DNA from: Lepturacanthus savala
Taxonomy: Eukaryota > Chordata > Actinopteri > Scombriformes > Trichiuridae
Length of the DNA stretch: 64,000 bases
NCBI GenBank assembly: GCA_030544235.1
Contig: CM060478.1
Span: 7,652,227 to 7,716,226 of the forward strand
Direction: 5' to 3'
The notes under the pieces were generated by a model. That model worked only from the letters and a program-made list of their open reading frames with translations. It was not told the DNA's origin and made no database searches. This document shows, one piece after another, positions 52,180 to 63,050 of this stretch; positions within the stretch are counted from its first letter, which is position 1; every line of letters starts with the position of its first letter. A program made the translations under genes and the position numbers.

Positions 52180-53125
52180 CCTGAGGCTGGAGCTGCAGGT
52201 TACTGACAGAGACAGCAGGCAGAGGCTGGAGCAGCAGATGGTTACTGTGGGCTGCAGGAGGAGGCTGCACCTCTGGGCGACTGCAAGAAGCCGTTGGCCG
52301 AGTTTGGCAGAAGTTTCCGGTGCAGCGGGGCTGTTTCAGCTCTGGCGGGTGGAGGCTGGTGTCGGTTCTGGCCGCAGCTGTCGGAATCTGCACGCGGAGG
52401 CGGCGGCGCAGGTAGCTGGCAGAAGCTGGAGGCGGAGGATTAGGCTGCAGGTGTCTGCAAGTGAAGGATTATGGTTAACTTCATTATTATCTCAGTGGGA
52501 AACTGGTTTTCAGTGTGTGCACAAAACCCAAAATACACACTAAGACAAATAAAAAAAAGAGAGAAACAACCGGTAGCAATCCAAAAATAAAATAAATAAT
52601 CCACACATGGCAGGAATCCAGCACCATCCAGCGGTGCTCATGATGTACAAAGATTCAATCTGAGAGAAGACCAGAAATAGATGCAACACAGTCCTGTCCT
52701 GCAGAACTGCTGTGAATACTAGGAGCTGGTGCGTGTGCAGGCGTGGGTTCAGGCTGCAGCTCTCTGCCAGGATCTGCAGGTGGAGGTGATGGTGAAGGCA
52801 GGCGACAGAGGCCGGAGCTGTCCGCCTGGATCTGGAGGTCGCAGGTCGCCAGTGGAGGCGACATCTACAGGTTTCAAGCAGAGGCCTCAGGTGGAGGTTT
52901 TTTGGATCGCTGCTGTTTCGAAATTTGGCTGCGAGAGCTTTTTAGACGGAGCGACGTGTCTGCGCGGAGGCTAGGACGGCAGATGGCCGCTGTCAGCTGG
53001 AGGCTCAGTTTGGACGTGATGGAGGCTGAAACAGGGGCATTTAGACAGCTTGCAGACGTTGTAGGTGGAGGTGTCTGTAATTTTCTTCCAGAATCTGCAG
53101 GTGGAGCTTGAGGCTGCAGGCGGAT
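52180..53125 (-). repeat. Degenerate GC-rich minisatellite with CAGGTGGAGG-type units
   Basis: Two clusters (52180-52460 and 52730-53125) share words such as CTGCAGGTGGAG, GGAGGCTG and CTGGCAGAAGCTGGAGG at irregular 30-45-base spacing. Minus-strand translations repeat a PPADSGRKLQ / PPADPGRELQ motif. No start, splice pattern or known domain supports a gene. It directly follows Tc1-like copy 3. Confidence 0.5.
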
Positions 53126-53670
53126 AAAACAAGATAACTCCACTTGTTAAGAACATTTAAAAGTAGAATATTATTAACAGCATTGACGTGCTTGGACTAT
53201 TCGCACGTCTTTCTTTATTTATAAGCTACAGATACTTTCGGTTCAGTTCTTAGCTCTTTATTTTTGTTCTGCTGCTTCTCAGTGAAATGTAAAAAAAATA
53301 GTCATTTCAACATTTCTGCAAGTAATTTCCTCCTTCAAAACGGGGTATAGCTGGGCACGATATATGAGTCTTACATTTCCGGCTCATATGGAGAAGCAGG
53401 CATCACGGTATTAACAAATATGCTGACTGTAATTATGTTAACTTAAATATTGGTGTTCTCAGAAGCCTATAACAGCATTTGAGGATGTAGAGCACATTCA
53501 AAATCAATCGTCTAATGATCTAACAAATGTCCTGCACAGCCGTTTGTGAGGCGTTAGCCTACATAGATGCATCCACCATCAGAAACAGCCACTATTTCTG
53601 CTCGCTGCGACGGCGGCTGGATAACACAGCAACAGCCAGATGAAATCTATAAAGTGCTTTAAATGCAGCT

Positions 53671-53880
53671 ACACAGCGCGGTCCATTAGTATTTGGACAG
53701 CGGCGTTCCGTTGCTGTTTGGGCTCTGCGATCGAGCACGTTGGACTTGAAATGAAACAATGACTGAGATTAAAGTGCTGATTCTGCTGACTATCAACTTT
53801 CATTGTGGTTATGCCTGTAGTGTGTAAGGCAATGCAGCAACTGCAGCCCCTTTTTGTTCCATTGTCTTTCAATTAAAGCA
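53671..53880. mobile_element. Possible fragment of a Tc1-like element
   Basis: CGGTCCATTAGTATTTGGAC resembles the terminal repeat of fish Tc1-like elements. No matching right end was found, so only a fragment is proposed. Confidence 0.35.
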
Positions 53881-54570
53881 GAGATGTTAAACAACAGCTG
53901 AAGTGACTAATGATGTTTTTTATGACCCGGCAATGGCCTGTTTTTTTTTTCTCCTCATTTTAGTATTGTCATTAATATATTCTGTCTGAAAGCAATGATT
54001 CTTATAGACTTCTCCTTTGCTGACGGTGTGAAGGGTTTTGGCACGCCGCCTGACTTCAGTTTCAACCAATGCGTTTAGCAATCAAAAAAAGTGTAATGCT
54101 GCTTTTGCGATTTTTTTGGTTGTCTCTGCTCCTTTTGCTGTGATTAGTATTTCGCTTCAGTTCCCTTTGTTTGGGATATGAAGCCAAATATGACGTGACC
54201 CTCTGACAGCTCCCGCACTGAATCAGGGTGTAAGTCAACCATTGAGCAACATTGTTATCCATCAACCGTCCATTTAGATGTTGGTGTAAATGGGATCTTC
54301 CCCCCATTATAGACACTTAAATATTTATGCCGCTAATCAGCCATCTGTTTGCTGTAAATGATGCAGTGTTCGTCTCCTCGTCCTGACCTCCTCAAGTGAT
54401 TGCATAAGAGAAACATTTCCTCAAACTCACTTACAACGAATCCAGTGCTCGACATGCGGTAACATCATGCGCTTTATCATGTGTTGCGGGGTTAATACAA
54501 AGGTCCATCCCCGCCGCCTATTAGCCAGACATGATGTCGTTCACTTGTAATCAGCTGCAGATCATGTGAG

Positions 54571-54644
<74 letters not shown>

Positions 54645-57600
54645 GTGGTTGGAGGTGTCTAGTGAGGCTTTGCCATGACCGACATATCTGACGTGCTCCA
54701 CATTCCCCTGCAGACATCTACATGAAGTCTCTTTCAGCCTATCAGCCTGTCTCTGTCTGTCTCTCACACACAAACACACACACGCACACACATGCATGCA
54801 CAAAAACACACACACACACACACTGTGTCTCTCCATTCTGATTAATCCTGAAAACTGCTTTATTTGTAATTGCATGCGAGTGTACACAGCAATAAAACAG
54901 GAAATTGTTAAGGAATGGTCTCATTTTACTTCTGCTTACCACACACGCACGCAAGCACACAGACAGTGTTCACAGCTAGTGTTGAACAAACTATGGGCAG
55001 ACAGGCGTGTGAGTGATGGTCCTCAGCTGCTGGCAGTTCCAGAGGATGAAGCCTAGCCTTCACTAAAAATATGGCCTGTAATTTAACCAAACCCTCCCAG
55101 GGAGTCCACACTGGCTACACACTCTAATTTAGGAGCTCATCTGAGCGCTTTGTGATTGCACTGCGCCACTCTCTCTCCTGTCTACCGCCTCATCCTCAGT
55201 TTGTGCGCCTGGGCTGTGATTGATGTTGGTCAGCGTATGTGTGTGTGTCATGTCTGCTCATATGTGCGTACTATAGGATCTTGAAGATAATATCTGGAAA
55301 CTGGATAGGAGACATGTGAGCGAGGAGCTCTTACATTTGTTTGCCTTTCCCAGAATAGACGGACCTCTCGCTCGCCAGCCTGCCGTCCTCTGCAAATAGA
55401 CTGATGTAAAACTATACTATTGAATATGTTTATTTTGATTCATGTTCATTCGGAGTGAGTAAAATACATATGAAGCTGGTTTTATTTTTACTCAAATGTC
55501 ATCGTCTCTCTTGAGAATAGACAAAGTGAAGAGAGATATTTTCACGTTTCACAGGTGCACATTGCTGAGATGCAGAATGGTGCAAACAAATATATTCTAT
55601 TGAAGCTGCCACCTTTAAAGTTGTCTCCATACAGAAATAGACAGCTGATATTAAATGTCATCCACATGGGAAATAAGGTCAGTAGCTCATTAATAAACTC
55701 CTGGGCAGCAAAGCCTTTCAGTACCTGCCAGAGCTAACCAGCGCTACAGCAACCTAATAAACTACATGGTCCCTTTACAAAAGTTTTACTTGGATAAATA
55801 CCTTTAGCAATATCCTATGTTGTCTTCATGCTGTAACATAAGAGGCTGAAAACATGTGGACCACAGATACGATGAGCATTCAACTTCAAAAAGCTCTTTT
55901 AAATACAAAACGCTGCTTCACATGTCTCCGCGCTGTGAGGCAGAATTTAATCAAAGATAAACGACGCCTATGGGTGCACAGTTATGTAAAACCGAAGAAT
56001 GAGTCAATTTCATGCTTTAATGCTCATTAAATGGTGATTTAAGGTCATATATTTTACTTCTGATTAGTTCCTTTTGTTGAATGGAGAAACACATTTTAAT
56101 CTGTAATCCTCATTATAAAGAAGCTAAATAATTAAATAGATAAAAGTATTGGACAAATTGGTATTTTGACCCAATGATGACACAATAGATGAAAGCTATG
56201 CACTTTCTGTGAAAGGTGCCACACATTATTGTGCAGTACTATTACTATTAATGTAGCCAAAGTATCTAAAGGTGGCTCCACATGCTCTCACATGTATTCA
56301 GTGAATGAAAAGTATAGAAGTATCATATACTCTAATCATATATTTTACTTGAGTAACGTTTTAAGTACAGGACTTTTATTTGTTATCAAATATTTTGTGA
56401 CAACATCATTTCTACTTTAGACTTTATATAAAAGGATCTACTTTTTCCACCACTGGACGTCTGCACCAGATTAGGTGAAAATCCATCCAGCAGACGTCTA
56501 ACTCTGAATGATAAAGGTCAACAAGCTGGTGGCTTCACAGATGAGGTCAGTGGATTTCTGAGCTCTTAAGACTGCATCCTCTGGGGATCATGCATGCATT
56601 ACCAAAATGTTGAGATATTTCAATGATAAAGGAAAAGTCAGAGGATCACTGAAGTCAATAGGATGTCATTTCCTAATTGCTATGCCTAAAATGGCTATTA
56701 TTGTTTAAATGTTTGAGCGGGGCAATAATATTTAGAAATTGACCTATTTCCAATGGGGAAATATGAATTATCAGAATGATGGGAGACTGTGGGACTAACA
56801 GGAAAATGCAAAGGTAATAGAAATTTTGGTCATTTATATAATGATGCCCCATGACCCTAGTGAGGAATAAGCAGGTATAGAAAACAATTGACTGACCATA
56901 TAATAATGGTCTGGAGATGAGTATCATGCTTTGTCTGAATGAAATGAAATAGAATGAATAGAATGAAATACCTGTCAAAATACCTTGTAAATCACTTGTC
57001 TATGTTTAAACTTGTATTATTACTGCAGACAGATAAACCAAGGATAGAATAAGCTTTGTATAATGTACATGACACAATAAATAAAGCATCTATAGACTGT
57101 AAATCCCTTTAGATAGATAACATACCAGTGAAATATCATGAGTGCAGTGATGTCATGAAACCCAGAAAAAACAAACACACATTCCATGTAGAAAAAAATG
57201 CAGAAAAGTGAAAATACACTCTCGCTGTGACCTGCTTTTGCTGTGTGTGACAAAGTTAATCCACCTTTTAAATCCTAATATCCCCTCTTTATTTCCTCCA
57301 CAGATTTTTTTTCCCCATCCTGTCTGAAAACAAACACAGACTCTGTGTCTGGATGGTCAAATTGTATCACACCGAGTGAAATATTCAGACCCTAGATGCA
57401 TTTTTTATGGCTACACGATCACATCAGATGACAAAATCTGTATGTTTTATCATTTTAAAGACTCCTATTAATATTAATACCTCTGTGGAATAAATTTGTA
57501 TCTTTCGTTTCTTGACTGGAATTTAAAGTAGGCTTGCGCAGTAGCTTTTCACACAGCATAAAGATATGATTAGTGATGGACCTAACAAATGGAATCAGTG

Positions 57601-57790
57601 GTGAAATGTGTATATAAGCTCATCATTTAGGTCAGATTGAGTCGAATGAGCAGCTAAAATGGAAGATATAACTGCTCTTAAACCGCTGGCGGTTTATTTT
57701 AATGAGAGCTGTCTGGAGGTTATAGCTCACCCGCTTTTTTATTTAACGACACCATGAGAATGGAGTGATATCACAGTGATGTGCATTGAC
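53881..57790. other. Spacer with GT/CA repeats, no gene seen
   Basis: Apart from the microsatellites at 54574-54642 and 54768-54823, the sequence is AT-rich with only short, unrecognised frames. A TATATAAG at about 57611 precedes a short frame starting at 57659; its frame does not connect to the exon-like block at 57804, so no gene is called. Confidence 0.45.
54574..54642. repeat. GT microsatellite
   Basis: Over thirty GT units broken by one CG step. A CA-rich stretch follows at 54768-54823. Confidence 0.95.
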
Positions 57791-57803
57791 ATCATCTCTT
57801 TAG

Positions 57804-58067
57804 CTCCCTGGATGCTGAATTGCCCCCTTTCTCCCACCCCCCACCCGCTGTGGCTGGCTCACCCAGCTCTGTACAGGGAGCAGTGTCTCCAATGCAACAC
57901 CTTCAGGGGGAGTACTACACGTATGAGGTAATTGTTGTTTGGTCATGTGGGCTGTTGCAGCAGCTGTCAAATGTGATGATAGCAGGAGAATCCTCGGCCC
58001 CGCCTCCCGCAGCTGATTGGACGGCGCCCAGCCGTCTAGGGACCATCAAGCAAGAGATCAGCCTATA
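57804..58067 (+). CDS. Possible orphan terminal exon, unrecognised
   Basis: An acceptor-like TCTCTTTAG precedes an open frame starting SLDAELPPFSHPPPAVAG, then SPMQHLQGEYYTYE, and ending LGTIKQEISL before a TAA stop. The first part is Pro/Ser-rich like transcription-factor tails, and IKQE fits a sumoylation consensus. A possible donor (GAG then GTAATT) at 57927-57928 would end it after TYE. I found no partner exon upstream and no family match. It could be a real terminal exon, a pseudogene remnant or chance. Low confidence. Confidence 0.25.
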
Positions 58068-58082
58068 ACAGGACGCGAGGAG

Positions 58083-58129
58083 GTGAGTTTCAAGCCAGAA
58101 ACACTGGGAGATGAGTTTCAAGCCAGAAA
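58083..58129 (+). repeat. Short two-copy repeat
   Basis: GTGAGTTTCAAGCCAGAAA and ATGAGTTTCAAGCCAGAAA lie 29-30 bases apart, just after the stop of the orphan frame. Confidence 0.7.
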
Positions 58130-59310
58130 GAGGAGGAAACCAGGAAAAACAGAAACAAAATAAGTATTTTGACTGATATTTTAAGAGATATATAAATTCA
58201 TTCTTTTTCTTAACTCTTCATCTTGACTTTCATTTTATCCTACTCCTATTATATCTTTTTCAAACAGCATGATGTGCTCCCTATCTCCTGTGACTCAGCT
58301 GTGTTACATGTGTGACATGATTCAAGCTGTCATTGATGCGCAATATCTTGTTGATTCTACCAACAGATGACAGGGGAACATATAATTCTGTGACTGATTC
58401 AGGATCAGCAAAATGCATAAACAAAAACATGTGCCAAAACGCTGTGATTCAGACTAAGAAATGCCAGCAGTTCCCAGTCTAAACCAATCATAATTTTTTT
58501 TTTACAAGTAATATAATTTCAGCTGATAACGAAAGGAAACATCAAGTAAAACAAACCGGAACATAAATTGTGGATTAAGACTTCATCCTTCCGATATACA
58601 ATCGCTTCTTATCTGACTTTTGGGATCCCCCTGGAGCTTTTTTGGGGCCCCTGGCGTTCCCCTCACTTGAGGAACATTTGGCGAGCAGACAGAGAAACAG
58701 AGACAGGAAATATAATATGCACGTGTGCTCATTCCTTTCTATTTGCAGAGAGAGAGGGAGAAGGCGTGCTTTATGAAGACGGTTACGAGCTCCCTAATTC
58801 AAGGAGACAGCCCACACCTGGCCGACTGCACCGCGGAGGTCAAGTCTTTGTATATCTCCCCTCCTTCTTCCACAAACACATACCTCCTCCTGTGGCGTTT
58901 CCATCTGCAGGCCGCCATCTCACATATCTTATCATGCTAAATACACACACACACACGTACATCACACGTACACACAGATTCTATTGCAACAGCGAAAGAA
59001 GGATCACCTAAACATCTCCTCAACCAAAAAGTCATGTGAGAAACAGACAGAATCTGAGACTCCCGCAAAATGTTTATGACTCAGAGTCGAGTTACGACAT
59101 TTCAATATGTAAACAAGCAGGCGGTGTACGTTACGTGTTGAACTGGAGTCTGTGGAGAAGACGTATGCACGTCTCACCAGAGTGAAGAGATTTTGAGTGG
59201 CACTTATAATAGCACGGGGCGTGTTTTTAACGACGCCCTCGTAATGTTAATGCATCCATAGGTTATTGGGTTTGGCACCAGCCTCTGTGTCAGTCTCACT
59301 CAGACCTGTG

Positions 59311-59867
59311 GAAGTGGTTCTCAAGCTTTTTCGTGTCAAGGACCCTCAAACTCACAAAAACTGGACTATGGACCCTTTTAAATAAGATTTTTGCTTTTAA
59401 ATTCTGACTAGAGAAAGTGGCCAAAATTAAGGAGGAACCAAACTGTCATGATCAAAAATAAATAAATAAATAATTCAGTACATGAATAAATGACTATGCC
59501 AGTAAATATCTGTATTAATTAAGTTTTCAATTTAATTAATAAATTAAATGTATTTATTTGTGTATGTTTTTCCATTTCCACATAAATGCCCCATTTTCTT
59601 TTCTTTTATTATTTTACTTATAAACACATTCATTTTTAAATGTATATTCATTGATGTATTCACCCCCTCCCCACATTTATTTCCCCAAGTGTATTTATCT
59701 CTGTATTTTTTTTTTGCATTTCCACCTCAATATATAGAATGGAAAATAAAATTTGAAATTAAATCAGTCCTCCATACAAATGCTACCACTGGAAGAAATT
59801 ATAGTGAAAATAAATTATTCCCCTTAATTATGGGGACCCCCCTGGCACCCCACTTGAACCACTTCCC
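59311..59867. mobile_element. hAT-like MITE with inverted ends
   Basis: The left end GAAGTGGTTCTCAAGC is inverted at the right end (CACTTGAACCACTTCC). GTCAAGGACCCTC near the left and GGGGACCCCCCTGGC near the right also correspond. The inside is AT-rich and non-coding. Confidence 0.55.
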
Positions 59868-60099
59868 TATGGCGTGTGTGCTCATCCCACTCAATAGGAA
59901 GTTCATGATTTTGCAGGATTTTTTTTTTTATTATTATTATTATTTTATTTTTCTCAGGCAGCATTTCTAACTGTTAATAGTCCTCCTATGTGTTGAAAGA
60001 ATGATTTATTATTATTTTAGCATGAAAAGTCCTCGCTTCACACATCCCCAGCAGGCGGAGTGTACTTTATCCAGAGCCCCTTGGTTTCAAAAGCTAAGC

Positions 60100-60657
60100 T
60101 CCGCCTCTCCAGCAAGCGCACCCACCTTGTCCACCAGCAGCACAGTGCGCCAGGGAGCCGGAGCGCACAGGCGCGGGGCCGCACACCGGGGAGCGGGCGC
60201 GACTGACCGGGGGTGCTGCGAGGCGAGCGGAGACGGCGGAAGCTCCAAGAGAACCGGAGCGCGTTCCCTCGGAACAAAAAAAAAAAAAAAAAACAGACGC
60301 TGAGACTTCCCAGAGGTGGAGGGAGGGGAGGGAAGGGGAGGGTTGGGGGGTGTCCTGTTAATTTTTTTTCTCTCTCTCTCAGCCGTGGAAAGGAAAGGAA
60401 ACTCCTTCGCGGCCAAATTTGGGAGTACCGTAACCGAGGAAGAAGAGAGAGAGGTGGGGGGGGGTTGGCGGGGAGGAGGATGCAGTTCCAGTCCGACTCG
60501 GTGAGCCGCGCAGTCCGCCTCCTCCGACGCTGGTGATGCCCGCCGTGCGGGGATTACCACCGCCCAGCAGCAGCAGCAGCAGGAAGAGGAGGAGGAGGTC
60601 GGGAAAACAGGGCGTCGGGGGGCCGGTGATGATGGTGGTGGCGGTAAGGTCGGGATC
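60100..60657 (+). promoter_or_regulatory. rhoq: GC-rich rhoq promoter / 5' leader with upstream ORFs
   Basis: CpG- and G-rich sequence without a TATA box, as is usual for Rho-family genes. A run at about 60311-60352 has many GGG/GGGG blocks on the plus strand and fits a G4 pattern. An 18-codon upstream ORF at 60480-60536 ends in TGATG, where a second ORF (60536-60688) begins and runs out of frame past the rhoq start. The true transcription start is not known. Confidence 0.5.
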
Positions 60658-61206
60658 ATGGCGAACGGAACCGGCACTATCATGTTAAAATGCGTCGTGG
60701 TTGGAGACGGTGCGGTGGGCAAAACGTGTCTCCTGATGAGCTATGCCAATGACGCTTTTCCAGAGGAGTATGTGCCCACGGTCTTTGATCATTATGCAGG
60801 TAGGAGACAGTTTTCTTCTGATATTCCGCCTCTCACGAATCTCTAACGTGCTATGACTGACGGTGATGGTTTCACAGAACAGTGTAATGAGGCGTCTATA
60901 GAATAAAGCCTGAGTTTCCTCTGCCACCCCCCCCCCCCCCCCCCTCTAACTGCATTGGCTTGCATCTGTTGCTATAATCAAAACCACTTGTTTGCCTTCT
61001 TCATAGCAGAGAGGGGTTGGGGACCCTGATCCCCCCCCCTCCCCTCCCATCCCATCCCCTCCCCTCTCCCCCCCCCCTCCCTCTCTCCCTGCTCCCCACC
61101 CTCTCTCCTTCCTCCTCTCAACTGCTCTTTTGTCATTTTCTTTGCAGTGAGCGTCAACGTCGGAGGGAAGCAGTACTTGTTGGGACTGTATGACACAGCT
61201 GGTCAG
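60658..61206 (+). CDS. rhoq: Rho-family GTPase RhoQ (TC10), first two coding exons, 3' partial
   Basis: Exons 60658-60799 and 61148-61206, joined in phase 1, give the first 67 residues. [16 protein letters not shown] matches the short N-terminus of RHOQ rather than the longer one of RHOJ. The P-loop GDGAVGKT is at 16-23, switch [10 protein letters not shown] (with Thr41) follows, and [16 protein letters not shown] brings switch II, ending at Gln67. RhoQ is a plasma-membrane GTPase linked to Cdc42 effectors, exocyst-dependent trafficking and, in mammals, insulin-stimulated glucose transporter movement. The donor after Gln67 is GTACGG; later exons, including the guanine-specificity and CAAX motifs, lie off the right edge. 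The first intron is only 348 bases and its 3' part is almost pure pyrimidine. Confidence 0.93.
60926..61110 (-). repeat. C-rich low-complexity tract in rhoq intron 1
   Basis: Poly-C at 60927-60943, then a C/T-only stretch from about 61031 to 61110 ahead of the exon 2 acceptor. On the minus strand it has many GGG blocks and could form G-quadruplexes. Confidence 0.75.
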
Positions 61207-63050
61207 GTACGGTTTATTTTTTACCCTGGCCGCCTGCCAAGCATGTCAAGGACACACACACACACACACTCTATGTGTCTCGCTGTATCTCGGTCTCTCC
61301 ATGTGCTCCTGGGACCAATAACCTCCAACACGCCCACAAGGCTTCATATTCAGGCCAAACACTAAGCTGCAACAGGTGATGGTTTTTCGCACGCGGGTTT
61401 ACTGCCAGAGTCTGGTGTGCCATGGACAGCGATGGCAGTGAGGGGGTTTCAATAGTTCTATTATGTGGAGAACAGGGCTCCTATGTCCAGTAGTGATGTC
61501 ACAGGTTTGTTAATAGGGGCTGCCTAATGCCTGGGCTTTTTTTTTTCTCTTTACAATGTGCCATTCAGTCTGCAAGAGTTAAAACTCTACAGAAAATGCC
61601 ATGGCCTACAGATACACACACAATAATGTTTCCACTCAGCAGAAGAGCCAGTGTACACACACACACACACACACACGCACGTACACAGAGGCAACTCAAT
61701 ACTACCCGTACTTCCTGAACCGTTTTTATTCACTTACGCTTAACAAATCTTATTTGGTTTGTATCATTAAGCATTTAAGGCTAGAAATGAACAATTAGGT
61801 CATTTTGATAATCAGTTATGTTAACATTTATTAACATTAAATATTGACTTTTTTTTTTTCAAAGCAGAAAAAGGCCAGATTTCACTGCTTCTAGGCTGAT
61901 TGTAAATTTAAGAGATTTTAAATATGTTGACTTGTCCTGTAACATTTTGTAGTCTAAGTTGTATTGATTTCTTAAATCCACCTGAAAAGAACAAAAAATG
62001 TCCTTTTAGACCACGTTTCTGGTCATATTGTTCATGTATTTAACTATATATATTAAAAAAAATGGGAAAAAAACCCAACTATTTATTTGATTTTCTTTTG
62101 ACTTTCGTCATCCTGCCCAGAGCGATTTCAATCAATAGAATCATTACATTCATTTGTCAAAGCATAAATATAACCATAAAGGGTGTGTGTCTGCACATGT
62201 GTATGATATGTCCACTTTTCAATGGTCCAATCAGATTTCTCCAAACATTTTTTCCCACCTGTTCCATACAGATGTTGGATAGTCTTGAAGTGCTGTTTCA
62301 GGTGGACTTTAAATCAGGAAGATTAAAAGTACCCTGTGGATCTGTTGCCCACTAGGAGTTCTACGGAGCACTGTTTTTACAAGTGTGCCCCTACTTTGTA
62401 TCAAGCACACGCACACACACACACACATACACAATAAAATGCCAGCAAAAGCAATAAAGAAGGAGATCGCAAGCGAGCGCCTTCTTTTCTTTACAGACGA
62501 TGAATTTCTGGCAACAACCAATCTACACATAACTCGTGTTGAACGAGTTCTGCTAACTTGTTTACTTGGACTCCATTCGGCTCCGCTGTGAGACCCGTCA
62601 CCAGTGGTGCACTCTTTCACCTTTTAGCCTCCGGTCTTTCCAGCAACCTAAAAATGAACACCTGTCAAATGTTGAATAGTTAACACTTTCCTCGGGACCG
62701 GATTTAACCGTGTGAACTCAGAATGAGCCGCAAACCGACATCTGATCTGATGTCTGGAAAGACAAACTCTCGCAGGTCAGCTGAGGGGGGTGGTATTCGG
62801 CCATTTCTCCATTCTGTACTTTGCTGAACCTCGGAGTCTCTGAATCGCAAATCACAGCCGCCTCCTTCCTTCCCGCCACCGGACAGCTACCTGTGGCTGC
62901 GTTATGTTGTTGTTTTTCCGGGGAAAACAGATGGTAGATGGTGTTACTACTCGGTTGTAAAAAAGAGGAACACAACCTTATTGTCTATTCTGCCGTGTTT
63001 GATTGGATGTGTGTCAGGGGAGGGTTTGTTTTTAGCTGATTCAGAGTGTC
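61207..63050 (+). other. rhoq intron 2 (left part), no exon seen
   Basis: The next rhoq exon should encode EDYDRLRPL; no such sequence is present to 64000, so the intron is at least 2.8 kb. It holds CA repeats (61253-61270, 61655-61678, 62405-62427) and a possible AT-rich repeat fragment around 61780-61990. Confidence 0.6.

Noticed and set aside
54492..54960. 131- and 72-codon minus-strand frames with HTHTHT/VCVCVC
   Set aside because: Products of GT/CA repeats.
57611..57757. TATATAAG followed by a short frame beginning MEDITALKPL
   Set aside because: Looks promoter-like, but the frame is only about 30 codons, has no match I know and is out of frame with the exon-like block at 57804.
60087..60722. 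211-codon minus-strand frame over the rhoq leader
   Set aside because: Low-complexity Pro/Ser/Phe sequence created by GC-rich and homopolymer DNA; no known domain.
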